NCBI RefSeq assembly: GCF_041154505.1
Contig: NZ_AP028672.1
Coordinates: forward strand, 3,202,501-3,266,500
Source of the DNA: Acidovorax sp. A79
GTDB lineage: Bacteria > Pseudomonadota > Gammaproteobacteria > Burkholderiales > Burkholderiaceae_C
Length of the DNA stretch: 64,000 bases
Direction of reading: 5' to 3'
The notes beneath the pieces are model-generated. The model was not told the DNA's origin. It made no database searches and saw only the letters and a program-made list of their open reading frames with translations. Of this stretch, positions 54,539 to 63,041 are shown piece by piece (positions within the stretch are counted from its first letter, which is position 1; each line of letters begins with the position of its first letter). Made by a program: the position numbers and the translations under genes.

Positions 54539-57500
54539 ATGTCTTGCCGGCGCAAAGGGAGCTCAATATTGCCTGGGTATATGATTTTCCTGATCTCCCT
54601 GCTGTTGATTATCTGGTCTTCCCTGCGCTGGGCCTCATGCCTTGCCCGTTCTCCGGCCGACGGTTTCTGGATTTGCATTGCCAGCGCGATGCTTCAGGTG
54701 GGCGCCCTAGCGAGCCTGACTTCATTGCTGCACCAGTTGAATCCCATGGGCTGGATACTGGTTCAGGTCGTTATGTGCGCGGCCACCCTGCAGCTGACGA
54801 AGGGCGTGGGCCGGCCCACTTTTCGTGATTTTCTGGAAGCCTGGAAGGGGTTGAGCGACAGGCTGAAGGCATTTTCCGCTGAGCTTTCATCGTGGGGTGT
54901 GATCGCCCTGGTGGCCATTTGCGGAATCATTTTCATGTCGCTGGTAATGCAGGCCCTGGCGCCGATCCAGAATTTCGACGACAGGATGTACCACGCTTCG
55001 CGGGTCATTTACTGGATTCAGCACCAGACGGTATTCCCGTTCGAGACGCACAATATCCGGCAGACCATGATTCCGTTCGGGAGCGAGCTGTTTTTCTTGT
55101 GGCCGGTGCTGTTGACCAAAACCGAGGCGTGGGGCCGCGTTGTCTTCTGGCTCGCGTTTCCATTGGCGGCGGTGGGCCAGTATTTTCTATTGCGTGCGCT
55201 GAAGCTGGGCCAGACAATGGCCTTGGTGGGTGTGCTGATCCTGGTCTCGACGCCGCTCGTGGCATCCAGTGCGGTGGGCCTCAAGCCGGAAATCTGGTCC
55301 ATCGTCACCCTGTTGGGGCTGGCCTACTGGGTGGTGTGCCTTTGCTCCCGGCCCGATGGATCGAGGGTCCCCTACTTCTTTCTGGGGGTGTTCACGGTAT
55401 TGAGCATCAACGTCCGGTCGTTTCCCGTGGCGATGATTCCCAGCTTGCTGCTGATCGTGTGGTGGACGCCCGGCCAGATTGCGCGCCCCGCGCGATTCAA
55501 GGCGCTGGCAGGGGGATGGGCGTGCGCGGGCCTGCTCAGTGCGGTGCTCGTCCCCCTCGCATTCAACACGGCCCTCTACCACCACCCGTTGGGGCCGCAG
55601 GAAGTCCGGCGCGTCGTCCAGGCGGATGTCACGCCCCAGGTGATCTATACGCACGCCGTCCGTTTCGTGTTCCTGCTGCTGGAGTTGCCGGACGTGCCGG
55701 CCTCGGGTGAAGTGCGGACCCGCCTTGGCAGCGCGGCCAACCAGGTCATTCATGCCATCGGGGCTGGCGCGCCCCTGGCCAGCGAAAGCAGCGGCCCCTG
55801 GCCGGGTAAGTACGTGTATGCGCTGCCGGAGCATTCCACGCGGTTTTCACTGTGGGGGCTGCTATGGATTCCCGTGCTGCTGGTGGCCGTGCCGCGGTTG
55901 ATCCGCAACGTGGTGGAAACCTGGCCAAAGGCGGGGCTGACCGCGATTTCGGCGCTGACGCTGATGGCGGTCCCCTTGCTGGGCGCAGTTCTTTTCGGTG
56001 CGCGGTGGATGGCCCAGTCCGATGTGCCGGGGCGGTTTCTCATCGGGCCTTATGCACTGTGGCTGCCTGTCGGCATCGCCTTGATCGTGCCGTACCTTTC
56101 CGCGAGGAAAACCGCCCAGGCGCTCATCGCGATGGTGGTCGCGTACTGCGCATACCAGCCCATGAGAGCGCTGGCCTACGATGCCGTGCAGGCGATCGCC
56201 GTGCCGGCCTCCGAAAAGCTGCTCAACGAACCTTTTGAAGAGATTGTCGGACCCCTCATGCCGGCTGGCGCCCGCATTCTTTTCGTGGGGCACCAGGACG
56301 CTCGCGACTATCCGCTTTTCTCTCCGGCCACAGGCTATTCCAACGCGGTGATTCCTTGGGGCACGGGGCCCTTCGATCCGGCAAGAATGGGCCGCCTGAT
56401 CGCATCGGAAAAGGTAACCCACGTCCTGGTCCAGAACGATGAACAGGTATTCTTCGAATGGTTTCCGGCCCTCGATACGCGCGAGATGGTGACGTGGCTG
56501 GCCGCGCAGGCCGGACTGAAGGCGGTGCCCCTCAAGACGCCCCGCATGCGGCTGTTCGAAGTGAGCGGCACCGCATTGGCGAATGAGAAACCCTTCCAGA
56601 CCACGGAGGCCCCCGCCGCCGCCCCCTTGATCAGGATCGCCGACACCCTCAAGGCCAAGGTAGGGATCGATCCGACCTTGCTGGAGACCCCCTGGCCCAT
56701 TGAAAACCTCGGCGGCCGGGAGGCCGGATTCCTGTGGATGGGACAGGGGCATGCCGAGGGCATCGAGTTCGGGCTGTGGTCGCGGGAGGAGCGCGATGTG
56801 GACATCCGGTTCGACGTATCTCCCGGCCACGGCCTGACGGCGCCCGACCGCAGAACCCTGGTGCTGCATGACGGTGTGCCCGCCGGCGGCGAGCACATCT
56901 TCCGGGGAAAGACGTCCCTGGTGGTGCGCACCCGTCTCCATGCGGGGCGGAACATCATCAGCTTCTTTGCCGTGGATGCCGCCACGATCAATCCGCTGCC
57001 AAACGGGGATACGCGGAACCTGGTCGTCGGCCTGCACGAGATTCGCGTCGAATCGGCGCCCGTGGCGGCACCCGGCGCCGCGGCACGCTCCGCTTCGCCC
57101 GGCCCGGAGAGCCACGGCCCCGGCCACACCCGCCAGGGCGGGCTTGTCCACAGCGCACGCCAGGCGGTGGGCCTGATCAGCCGCAGGCAGCAGGTCGATG
57201 GCTATTGGCTCACCGCGTACACCGGCGAAGAGCGTTTCGAGGCGCCCAGGCTGGAAATGAATACCTACGTCACGTCGATGATGATCGATGTTCTGGGTTC
57301 GAAGGGCGTCCCGGCGGGGCTTGGAGGGAGCCTGGAGCGGGCGCGTGCGCATCTGCGCGGCCAGATCGAGGCCAGCGGACTCGTTCGCTACCATGGCAGG
57401 CCCGACGGCCGCGCCATGACCACGCACGGGCTGTGCCCCATCACGCCGGATTCCGACGATACGGCCCTGGCATGGCGTCTCGCCCCCGGTGCCGATGCGC

Positions 57501-58165
57501 TGCGACCGGCCGCCCTGGCGGTGCTGGAGCAGTACCGCACCGCCGAAGGCCTGTACAAGACCTGGCTGGGGCAGCGCAATGACTACCGGTGCATCGACCC
57601 GGGCGCCGATCCGAATCCCACCGACGTGGCCATCCAGATGCATGTGCTCATGTGGCTGTCGCAGGCCGACCCGCCCGCGGCCCGGTCGTTGTGCGGCGCG
57701 CTGGGCCAGGCCGTCGATCAGGATCGCCTCTGGGTGTACTACCGCAGGGCACCGCTGGTGCCCGTCATGCGGCAGGCCGATATGAAGGCCGCGGGCTGCG
57801 CGTTGCAGCTGCCGCCATCGCGTCTGCAAACGGCGATCCCCGGACAGGCCATCTGGCTGGACGCCGGCCACCTGCTGCAGCGGCTGGAGGAGGGCGGCAC
57901 GGACAAGGCGCCCACGCCGGCCGAGGTCCGCCCACTGCTGGAGGCACTGTCGAAGGATGGCTTCTCGCCGGTGAAGCTGAACCCGCCCTTGCTGTACCAC
58001 AACGATCTGACCGCGTCGGTACGACGGTTCTACTGGTCTGAAGACGTGGGTTATGCCATCTGGCTCAAGCTGTACCAGGAAAGCGTGCGCCTGGGACTGC
58101 TGGGGACCCATGACAACGACCGCGATGCAGCCAGCGGCGGCCAGGCTGTTCTGAAAACACCATGA
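54539..58165 (+). CDS. Membrane GT-C glycosyltransferase-like protein fused to a terpene-cyclase-like domain
   Basis: 1208 residues from ATG 54539; TTG at 54569 has a better ribosome site (AAAGGGAG) and is an alternative. Residues about 10-560 hold about 12 helices with a GT-C-like first periplasmic loop (NFDDRMYHASRVIYWIQH, D147-D148), suggesting transfer from a polyprenyl-phosphate sugar. A soluble part (about 565-700) and a beta-rich domain (about 715-880) follow. The last 300 residues look like an alpha-alpha toroid of the squalene/terpene cyclase type: RRQQVDGYWLTAYTG, then PDSDDTALAWRL with D971-x-D973-D974, matching the class II cyclase DxDD motif. Its stop overlaps the UbiA start. I know no characterised homologue. 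Confidence 0.6.
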   Translation: MSCRRKGSSILPGYMIFLISLLLIIWSSLRWASCLARSPADGFWICIASAMLQVGALASLTSLLHQLNPMGWILVQVVMCAATLQLTKGVGRPTFRDFLEAWKGLSDRLKAFSAELSSWGVIALVAICGIIFMSLVMQALAPIQNFDDRMYHASRVIYWIQHQTVFPFETHNIRQTMIPFGSELFFLWPVLLTKTEAWGRVVFWLAFPLAAVGQYFLLRALKLGQTMALVGVLILVSTPLVASSAVGLKPEIWSIVTLLGLAYWVVCLCSRPDGSRVPYFFLGVFTVLSINVRSFPVAMIPSLLLIVWWTPGQIARPARFKALAGGWACAGLLSAVLVPLAFNTALYHHPLGPQEVRRVVQADVTPQVIYTHAVRFVFLLLELPDVPASGEVRTRLGSAANQVIHAIGAGAPLASESSGPWPGKYVYALPEHSTRFSLWGLLWIPVLLVAVPRLIRNVVETWPKAGLTAISALTLMAVPLLGAVLFGARWMAQSDVPGRFLIGPYALWLPVGIALIVPYLSARKTAQALIAMVVAYCAYQPMRALAYDAVQAIAVPASEKLLNEPFEEIVGPLMPAGARILFVGHQDARDYPLFSPATGYSNAVIPWGTGPFDPARMGRLIASEKVTHVLVQNDEQVFFEWFPALDTREMVTWLAAQAGLKAVPLKTPRMRLFEVSGTALANEKPFQTTEAPAAAPLIRIADTLKAKVGIDPTLLETPWPIENLGGREAGFLWMGQGHAEGIEFGLWSREERDVDIRFDVSPGHGLTAPDRRTLVLHDGVPAGGEHIFRGKTSLVVRTRLHAGRNIISFFAVDAATINPLPNGDTRNLVVGLHEIRVESAPVAAPGAAARSASPGPESHGPGHTRQGGLVHSARQAVGLISRRQQVDGYWLTAYTGEERFEAPRLEMNTYVTSMMIDVLGSKGVPAGLGGSLERARAHLRGQIEASGLVRYHGRPDGRAMTTHGLCPITPDSDDTALAWRLAPGADALRPAALAVLEQYRTAEGLYKTWLGQRNDYRCIDPGADPNPTDVAIQMHVLMWLSQADPPAARSLCGALGQAVDQDRLWVYYRRAPLVPVMRQADMKAAGCALQLPPSRLQTAIPGQAIWLDAGHLLQRLEEGGTDKAPTPAEVRPLLEALSKDGFSPVKLNPPLLYHNDLTASVRRFYWSEDVGYAIWLKLYQESVRLGLLGTHDNDRDAASGGQAVLKTP

Positions 58166-59049
58166 TGGACCGCCCACGAGGAGCCCGGTGGGTTCTGCGC
58201 CTGCTGTCGTGCATCCGGTTCGACGAAGTCCTGGTCCTGCAGGGCGCGCCCTTGCTGGGCGCCGTCTTTGCAATGAGCAGCTTCACGGTCCAGGGCGCGG
58301 CGGCGCTGCTGCTGCTGGCCGCGGGAAACGCCTTTCTGGTGGCCCATGTCTTTTTGCTCAACGACTGGTCCGGGGTCCAGCAGGATCTCCGGGATCCGTC
58401 CAGATCCGCGGGCGTGTTCCTGAACCGGGGCATCCACCGCCATGAGATCGGCGCCCTGCTGCTGCTGCTGCTCGTGCTGGGCCTGATGGCCTTCGGTATC
58501 CTGGGCCCGGCGACGCTCGGCCTCGGGCTGATGATCGCCGTCGCGAGTGCGCTGTACTCCATCCCCCATGTCCACATGAAGGGCGTCCCGCTCGCCAATT
58601 CGTTTCTTCATGTGTTCAGCGGGGTGCTGCATTTTCTCCTGGGCTATTCGGTATTCCAGGTTCCCGATGCCAGGGGCGTGGAGATCGGATTGTTCTTCGC
58701 CACGATATTCAGCGCGGGACACCTGACCCAGGAGGTTCGCGATTGCGCGGCGGACTTGCGCAATGGCATTCAGACCAATGCCGTGAAATTCGGCAAGAAG
58801 CGAAGCTTCCTCACCGGCTTCGCGCTTTTCACGTTCGCCAATGTTCTGCTGATCGTGCTGGCCCTGAGGGGCACCATCCCCCAGGGACTGGCGCTGGTCG
58901 CGGCGTTCTACCCGCTGCATGGCTATTGGACGCTGCAGGCGATGCGCGAAGGCCTCACGTTCGAGAGTGTGCGCAGGCTCCAGGTGCGCTACCGCGCGCT
59001 GTATGCGTGCATCGGAGTGGCCATGGTCCTGTCCGTCTTCCTGGCGTGA
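58162..59049 (+). CDS. UbiA family prenyltransferase
   Basis: 295-residue integral membrane protein with about nine helices. UbiA aromatic-prenyltransferase motifs are present but the first is altered: NDWSGVQQD (N67, D68, D75; the usual fifth-position Asp is Gly) and RDCAADLRNGIQT (D194, D198), close to the RDxxxDxxxGxxT consensus. It starts by ATGA overlap with the fused gene upstream, so the two are co-translated. It would transfer a prenyl chain to an acceptor; a terpenoid or polyprenyl glycolipid product is inferred from context. Ubiquinone or haem-pathway roles are unlikely given the neighbours. Confidence 0.78.
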   Translation: MMDRPRGARWVLRLLSCIRFDEVLVLQGAPLLGAVFAMSSFTVQGAAALLLLAAGNAFLVAHVFLLNDWSGVQQDLRDPSRSAGVFLNRGIHRHEIGALLLLLLVLGLMAFGILGPATLGLGLMIAVASALYSIPHVHMKGVPLANSFLHVFSGVLHFLLGYSVFQVPDARGVEIGLFFATIFSAGHLTQEVRDCAADLRNGIQTNAVKFGKKRSFLTGFALFTFANVLLIVLALRGTIPQGLALVAAFYPLHGYWTLQAMREGLTFESVRRLQVRYRALYACIGVAMVLSVFLA

Positions 59050-59187
59050 AGCACGCATGCAGGCTGCCGCCCTTCCAGGACATCGGGCGGGTGCCGTCTG
59101 TGCTTGGATCCGCGCGCGGGCATCATGGCCCCCGGATCACATCGTCACCACCATCCAAGCCACGTGCCTACAGAAATAGATTCAGCC

Positions 59188-59898
59188 ATGCAAAGCATGC
59201 CCTCCTCGACGAAGCTGACGGTCATCATTCCCTGCTTCAATGAGAAAAAGACCATCCGCAGCATCATCGATGCGGTGCGCGCCGCGCCTTATCCCTCCAA
59301 GGAAATCATCGTCATCGATGATTTTTCCACCGATGGAACCCGGGAGATCCTTGCGAACGAACTGGCCGGCAAGATCGACAGGATCGTTCTTCACCCGTCC
59401 AACCAGGGCAAGGGCGCGGCGCTCAGGTCTGGAATAAAGCTTGCCACGGGCGATATCGTGGTCATCCAGGATGCGGATCTTGAATACGATCCGCAGGAAT
59501 ATTCGATATTGATCGATCCCATCCTGTCGAACAAGGCCGACGTGGTCTTCAGCTCCCGCTTCATCGGTGGAAACTGCCATCGCGTCCTTTATTTCTGGCA
59601 CCGCGTAGGCAATGGCTTCTTGACACTGGTTTCCAATGTATTCACCAACCTGAATCTGACGGACATGGAGTCCTGCTACAAGGCCTTCCGGCGCGAAATA
59701 ATCCAGTCCATCCACATCGAGGAAAACCGGTTCGGGTTCGAGCCGGAGATTGTGGCCAAGGTGTCGAAATTGCGGTGCCGCATATATGAAGTCGGTATTT
59801 CCTACTTCGGCAGAACCTACGAAGAGGGAAAGAAGATCGGATGGAAAGACGGCGTTCGCGCCCTTTACTGCATAGTGAAGTACAACCTTTTCAGGTAA
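59188..59898 (+). CDS. Family 2 glycosyltransferase (polyprenyl-phosphate sugar transferase-like)
   Basis: 236 residues of the DPM1/GtrB-like GT-A type: VIIPCFNEKKTIRSIID near the start, VIDDFSTDGTREIL, and the DxD metal motif in IQDADLEYDP. No C-terminal membrane helices are seen, as in soluble DPM1-like enzymes. It could make the polyprenyl-phosphate sugar donor used by the GT-C-like protein upstream. Lower GC than neighbours. Start at 59188; 59200 is also possible. Confidence 0.8.
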   Translation: MQSMPSSTKLTVIIPCFNEKKTIRSIIDAVRAAPYPSKEIIVIDDFSTDGTREILANELAGKIDRIVLHPSNQGKGAALRSGIKLATGDIVVIQDADLEYDPQEYSILIDPILSNKADVVFSSRFIGGNCHRVLYFWHRVGNGFLTLVSNVFTNLNLTDMESCYKAFRREIIQSIHIEENRFGFEPEIVAKVSKLRCRIYEVGISYFGRTYEEGKKIGWKDGVRALYCIVKYNLFR

Positions 59899-59989
59899 GT
59901 CAGTTTCTGACTGGATTGGCCCGGGTTGAATCGCCTTGCCGGCAAGCCCCGGCGAGGGTGGCACGGGGCATCGGAAACCCCACCCCCCT

Positions 59990-60553
59990 CTAGGGCAGCA
60001 GGCCGTCGGCGGGTGGGGGTGACTCCCTGGCGCTGGCCGCCGCCATCTCCAGCTGCATCATGATCATGTTGACCAGCGTGTGCACCGTGGGGCGGCCGGT
60101 CTCGATCACGAAGTGGGCCGTTTCGCGGTACAGGCCGTCGCGGTGCGCGTACAGCTCGCGCAGCTTGTCCATGGGGTTGCCCACCTGCAGCAGTGGCCGG
60201 GTCTTGTCGTGCTTGACGCGGCGGTAGATCTCTTCGGGCGAGGCGCGCAGGTACAGCACGTTGCCGAAGCGGCGCAGCACCTCCCGGTTGGCCGGGCGCA
60301 GCACGGCGCCGCCACCGGTGGAGAGCACCATGCCGCCAGGCTCCTGCGCCACCTCGGCCAGGACCTGGGACTCGACATCGCGAAAGCGCGCTTCGCCTTC
60401 CGCTTCGAAAAAGCTGCGGATGGTGGTGCCGAGGGTCTGCTCCAGCCGGTGGTCCAGGTCGACGAATGGAACACCCGCCCGGTGGGCGAGTTGCCGGCCG
60501 ATGGTGGATTTGCCCGAGCCGGGCATACCGACCAGTGCACAGCGAATCTGCAT
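59990..60553 (-). CDS. aroK: Shikimate kinase
   Basis: Phosphorylates shikimate in aromatic amino acid synthesis. 187 residues from ATG 60553: Walker A GMPGSGKST (9-17), the shikimate-binding D in VPFVDLDHRLE, STGGGAV, and R in DKTRPLL. Length is normal. It is not followed by aroB here, unlike the usual proteobacterial order. Convergent with the glycosyltransferase gene. Confidence 0.88.
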   Translation of the reverse strand: MQIRCALVGMPGSGKSTIGRQLAHRAGVPFVDLDHRLEQTLGTTIRSFFEAEGEARFRDVESQVLAEVAQEPGGMVLSTGGGAVLRPANREVLRRFGNVLYLRASPEEIYRRVKHDKTRPLLQVGNPMDKLRELYAHRDGLYRETAHFVIETGRPTVHTLVNMIMMQLEMAAASARESPPPADGLLP

Positions 60554-60609
60554 AAATTTCCTGTTGTTATGGCTGCCCAACTGGACGCAGAGTGTAAGGC
60601 GGCGGGCGC

Positions 60610-61752
60610 TCAGAGCGCGGCGTACACCAGGGCCGGATACAGCTCGCTCAGGTAGCGCAGTTGTCCCGGGGCCTGTGTGAGCAGGATGGCGAACAGGTCC
60701 TGCGCCGGGTCCACGAGGAAGAAGGTGCCGCCCAGTCCGCTCCAGCTGTAGTGCCCCGCCGAGCCGGGGCGCGTCGCCAGCCCGGTGGCCATGCGCACCG
60801 CCACGCCCAGCCCGAATCCGTAGCCGGGGGGCAGCACGTCGCCGGCCGTGGGGATGCCGCCCAGGTGGTCCGCCGTCATGAAATCCACCGTGGCGCGGCT
60901 GGCCAGCCGCACGGGGCCGTCCGTGCCTTCCAGGGTGCCCCGGCCCAGCAGGAGCTGCAGGAAACGCGCGTAGTCCGCGGCGGTGGACACCAGCCCGCCC
61001 CCGGCGGATTCAAACGCGGGCGGGGCGGCCACGTCGATCAGCGCGACCTCGGTACCCGTCTGCGGGTCGCGCGCGAAGGGCTCGGCCAGCCGGTGCAGGT
61101 TCCGGGGAGGGACGCTAAAGCCCGTGTCGTGCATGCCCAGGGGCCCGAACACGCGGCGCTGCAGGATGGTGCCCAGGGGCGCGCCTTCCACCACCTCGAG
61201 CACGGCGCCCAGCACATCCGTGGCGCGGCTGTACTCCCAGCGGCTGCCGGGCGCATGCACCAGCGGCAGGGGGCCCAGCGCGGCCGCGAGACCGGCATTG
61301 GTGTGGCGGCGCGAACCAATGCGGGCAGCGCGGTACAGGTCGGGCACCGGGCCCGCCTCCCACGCGTAGCTGAGGCCGGCGGTGTGGCGCAGCAGGTCGT
61401 GCACGGTGGCCTCGCGCGGCGCGGGTGCCCGCTGGCCGGTGGCAGGGTCGTACACCTGCTGCCCGGCAAACGCGGGCAGGTAGTGCGACACGGGGTGTGC
61501 CAGCAGCAGGCGGCCTTCCTCCATGAGCATCAGTGCCACCAGCGAGGCAATCGGCTTGGTCATCGAGTAGATGCGAAAAAGCGTGTCGTGCTCCATGGCG
61601 GGGGCGTCCGCCCCGGGGCGCTGTGCGCCCACCGCCTGGTGCAGCACGGTGCGGCCCTGGTGGTGCACCAGCGCCACCGCGCCGGGCAGCACGCCCTGGT
61701 CCACATGGGCTTGAAGTACGTGGCACAGGCGTGCCAGGGGGGCTGGGTGCAT
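60610..61752 (-). CDS. Serine beta-lactamase-fold hydrolase
   Basis: 380 residues of the class C beta-lactamase/esterase superfamily: the SxxK nucleophile motif SMTK (63-66), a tyrosine in WEYSRATDVLG in place of YxN, and a late SGLGGTFF segment near the KTG position. It lacks an obvious signal peptide, so an esterase or peptidase role in the cytoplasm is more likely than resistance. Start chosen at ATG 61752. Confidence 0.78.
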   Translation of the reverse strand: MHPAPLARLCHVLQAHVDQGVLPGAVALVHHQGRTVLHQAVGAQRPGADAPAMEHDTLFRIYSMTKPIASLVALMLMEEGRLLLAHPVSHYLPAFAGQQVYDPATGQRAPAPREATVHDLLRHTAGLSYAWEAGPVPDLYRAARIGSRRHTNAGLAAALGPLPLVHAPGSRWEYSRATDVLGAVLEVVEGAPLGTILQRRVFGPLGMHDTGFSVPPRNLHRLAEPFARDPQTGTEVALIDVAAPPAFESAGGGLVSTAADYARFLQLLLGRGTLEGTDGPVRLASRATVDFMTADHLGGIPTAGDVLPPGYGFGLGVAVRMATGLATRPGSAGHYSWSGLGGTFFLVDPAQDLFAILLTQAPGQLRYLSELYPALVYAAL

Positions 61753-62176
61753 GGGTTCCTCGAGACGGTGGTGGCAATGGGCCCCGTGCACGTTCCGCGT
61801 GTCGGAACGTCGCCGGTGGTGGACGGATTGTTTCAGTCTGTTGCGGCATCCCGCGGCGGCAAGTCGCGCAGATGACTGGCGCACCCGCCAATCGCTGGGT
61901 GATTACCCTGAAATGTTCTGCACAGCGGAATACGAGGTTGGGCATCCGGGGCTTCGTTATTAAGCTGGCCCGGCCTCGACCGCAAGGGGATCGCGCCGCT
62001 TCGGCGCATCGCGTGCGGCATGAGGGGCGGCTGGGCCGATGGCCGCAGCCTGTCTGCAAACCTACCAGGAGCACGACGATGGAGACACGCCCCCGCGGGG
62101 ACGCCCCGAGCCCACGCCCCGAGGCCATGCCGCCCGCGCAGCACGGCCGCGCACCGCTCGCAGGGAGGGGCGGTTG
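61753..62176. other. Divergent promoter region upstream of livH
   Basis: 424 bp without a supported gene. TTCTGC-ACA-GCGGAA (about 61915-61929) is an imperfect palindrome of the kind bound by IclR-type regulators and may control livHM. The stretch from 61980 is GC-rich with no further signal apart from the livH ribosome site GGGAGGGG. Confidence 0.4.
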
Positions 62177-63040
62177 ATGGACCTGTTCCTGCAGCAAGTG
62201 CTCAACGGCCTCACGCTGGGCGGCATCTACAGCCTGGTGGCCCTGGGCCTCACGCTGGTGTACGGCATCCTGCACGTGCCCAATTTCGCCCATGGCGCGT
62301 TCTACATGGCCGGGGCGTTCGTGTCGTGGCACCTCATGGCGGCCTGGGGCTTCAACTACTGGGTGGCGATGGCGGGCTCGGCCCTTGCCGTGGCGCTGAT
62401 CGGCGTGGTGTCGGAGCGGCTGGTGTTCCACCCGCTGCGCAATGCCTCGGGCCTGCATCCGATGATCGCGGCCATCGGGGTGCTGCTGTTCCTGGAGGCC
62501 GGCGCGCAGGCCCTGTGGGGCGCGGACTTCCACCGCATGCAGACGCCGTACACCGGCATCATCGACCTGGGCGGAGTCACGGCGCCGGTGCAGCGCCTGC
62601 TGATCATCGCGGCGGCCTTCGTGCTCATGGTGGTGCTGCACCTGTTCCTCAAGAAGACGGTGACGGGCTCGACCATCATCGCCATGGCGCAGAACCGCGA
62701 TGGCGCGTCGCTGGTGGGCATCGACGCGAACCGCGTGGCCATGCTCACCTTCGCCATCTCGGGCGCGCTGGCCGCGGTGGCCGCCACGCTGTATGCGCCC
62801 ATCAACCTCGTGTACCCGGCCATGGGGCACCTCGTGATCACCAAGGCCTTCGTGATCATCATCCTGGGGGGCATGGGCAGCGTGCCCGGCGCCATCATCG
62901 GGGGGCTCATCATCGGCTTTGCCGAGAGCTTCGGGGCGTTCTACATCTCCACCGACTACAAGGACATCATCGCCTTCGTGCTGCTCGTGGCCATCCTGTC
63001 GGTGCGTCCGCAGGGCCTGTTCACTAAGGGGGTGCGCTGA
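62177..63040 (+). CDS. livH: Branched-chain amino acid-type ABC permease LivH
   Basis: 287-residue inner-membrane permease with about eight helices, GLTLVYGILHVPNFAHGAFYMAGAF near the start and VRPQGLFTKGVR at the end. It pairs with LivM directly downstream (1-bp gap). The binding protein is not in the window, so substrate may be a branched-chain amino acid or an aromatic or aliphatic acid. Confidence 0.88.
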   Translation: MDLFLQQVLNGLTLGGIYSLVALGLTLVYGILHVPNFAHGAFYMAGAFVSWHLMAAWGFNYWVAMAGSALAVALIGVVSERLVFHPLRNASGLHPMIAAIGVLLFLEAGAQALWGADFHRMQTPYTGIIDLGGVTAPVQRLLIIAAAFVLMVVLHLFLKKTVTGSTIIAMAQNRDGASLVGIDANRVAMLTFAISGALAAVAATLYAPINLVYPAMGHLVITKAFVIIILGGMGSVPGAIIGGLIIGFAESFGAFYISTDYKDIIAFVLLVAILSVRPQGLFTKGVR

Positions 63041-63041
63041 C

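Noticed and set aside
55862..58273. An 803-codon minus-strand frame opposite the fused GT-C/cyclase gene
   Set aside because: Shadow of the plus-strand gene; no recognisable domain or start signal.
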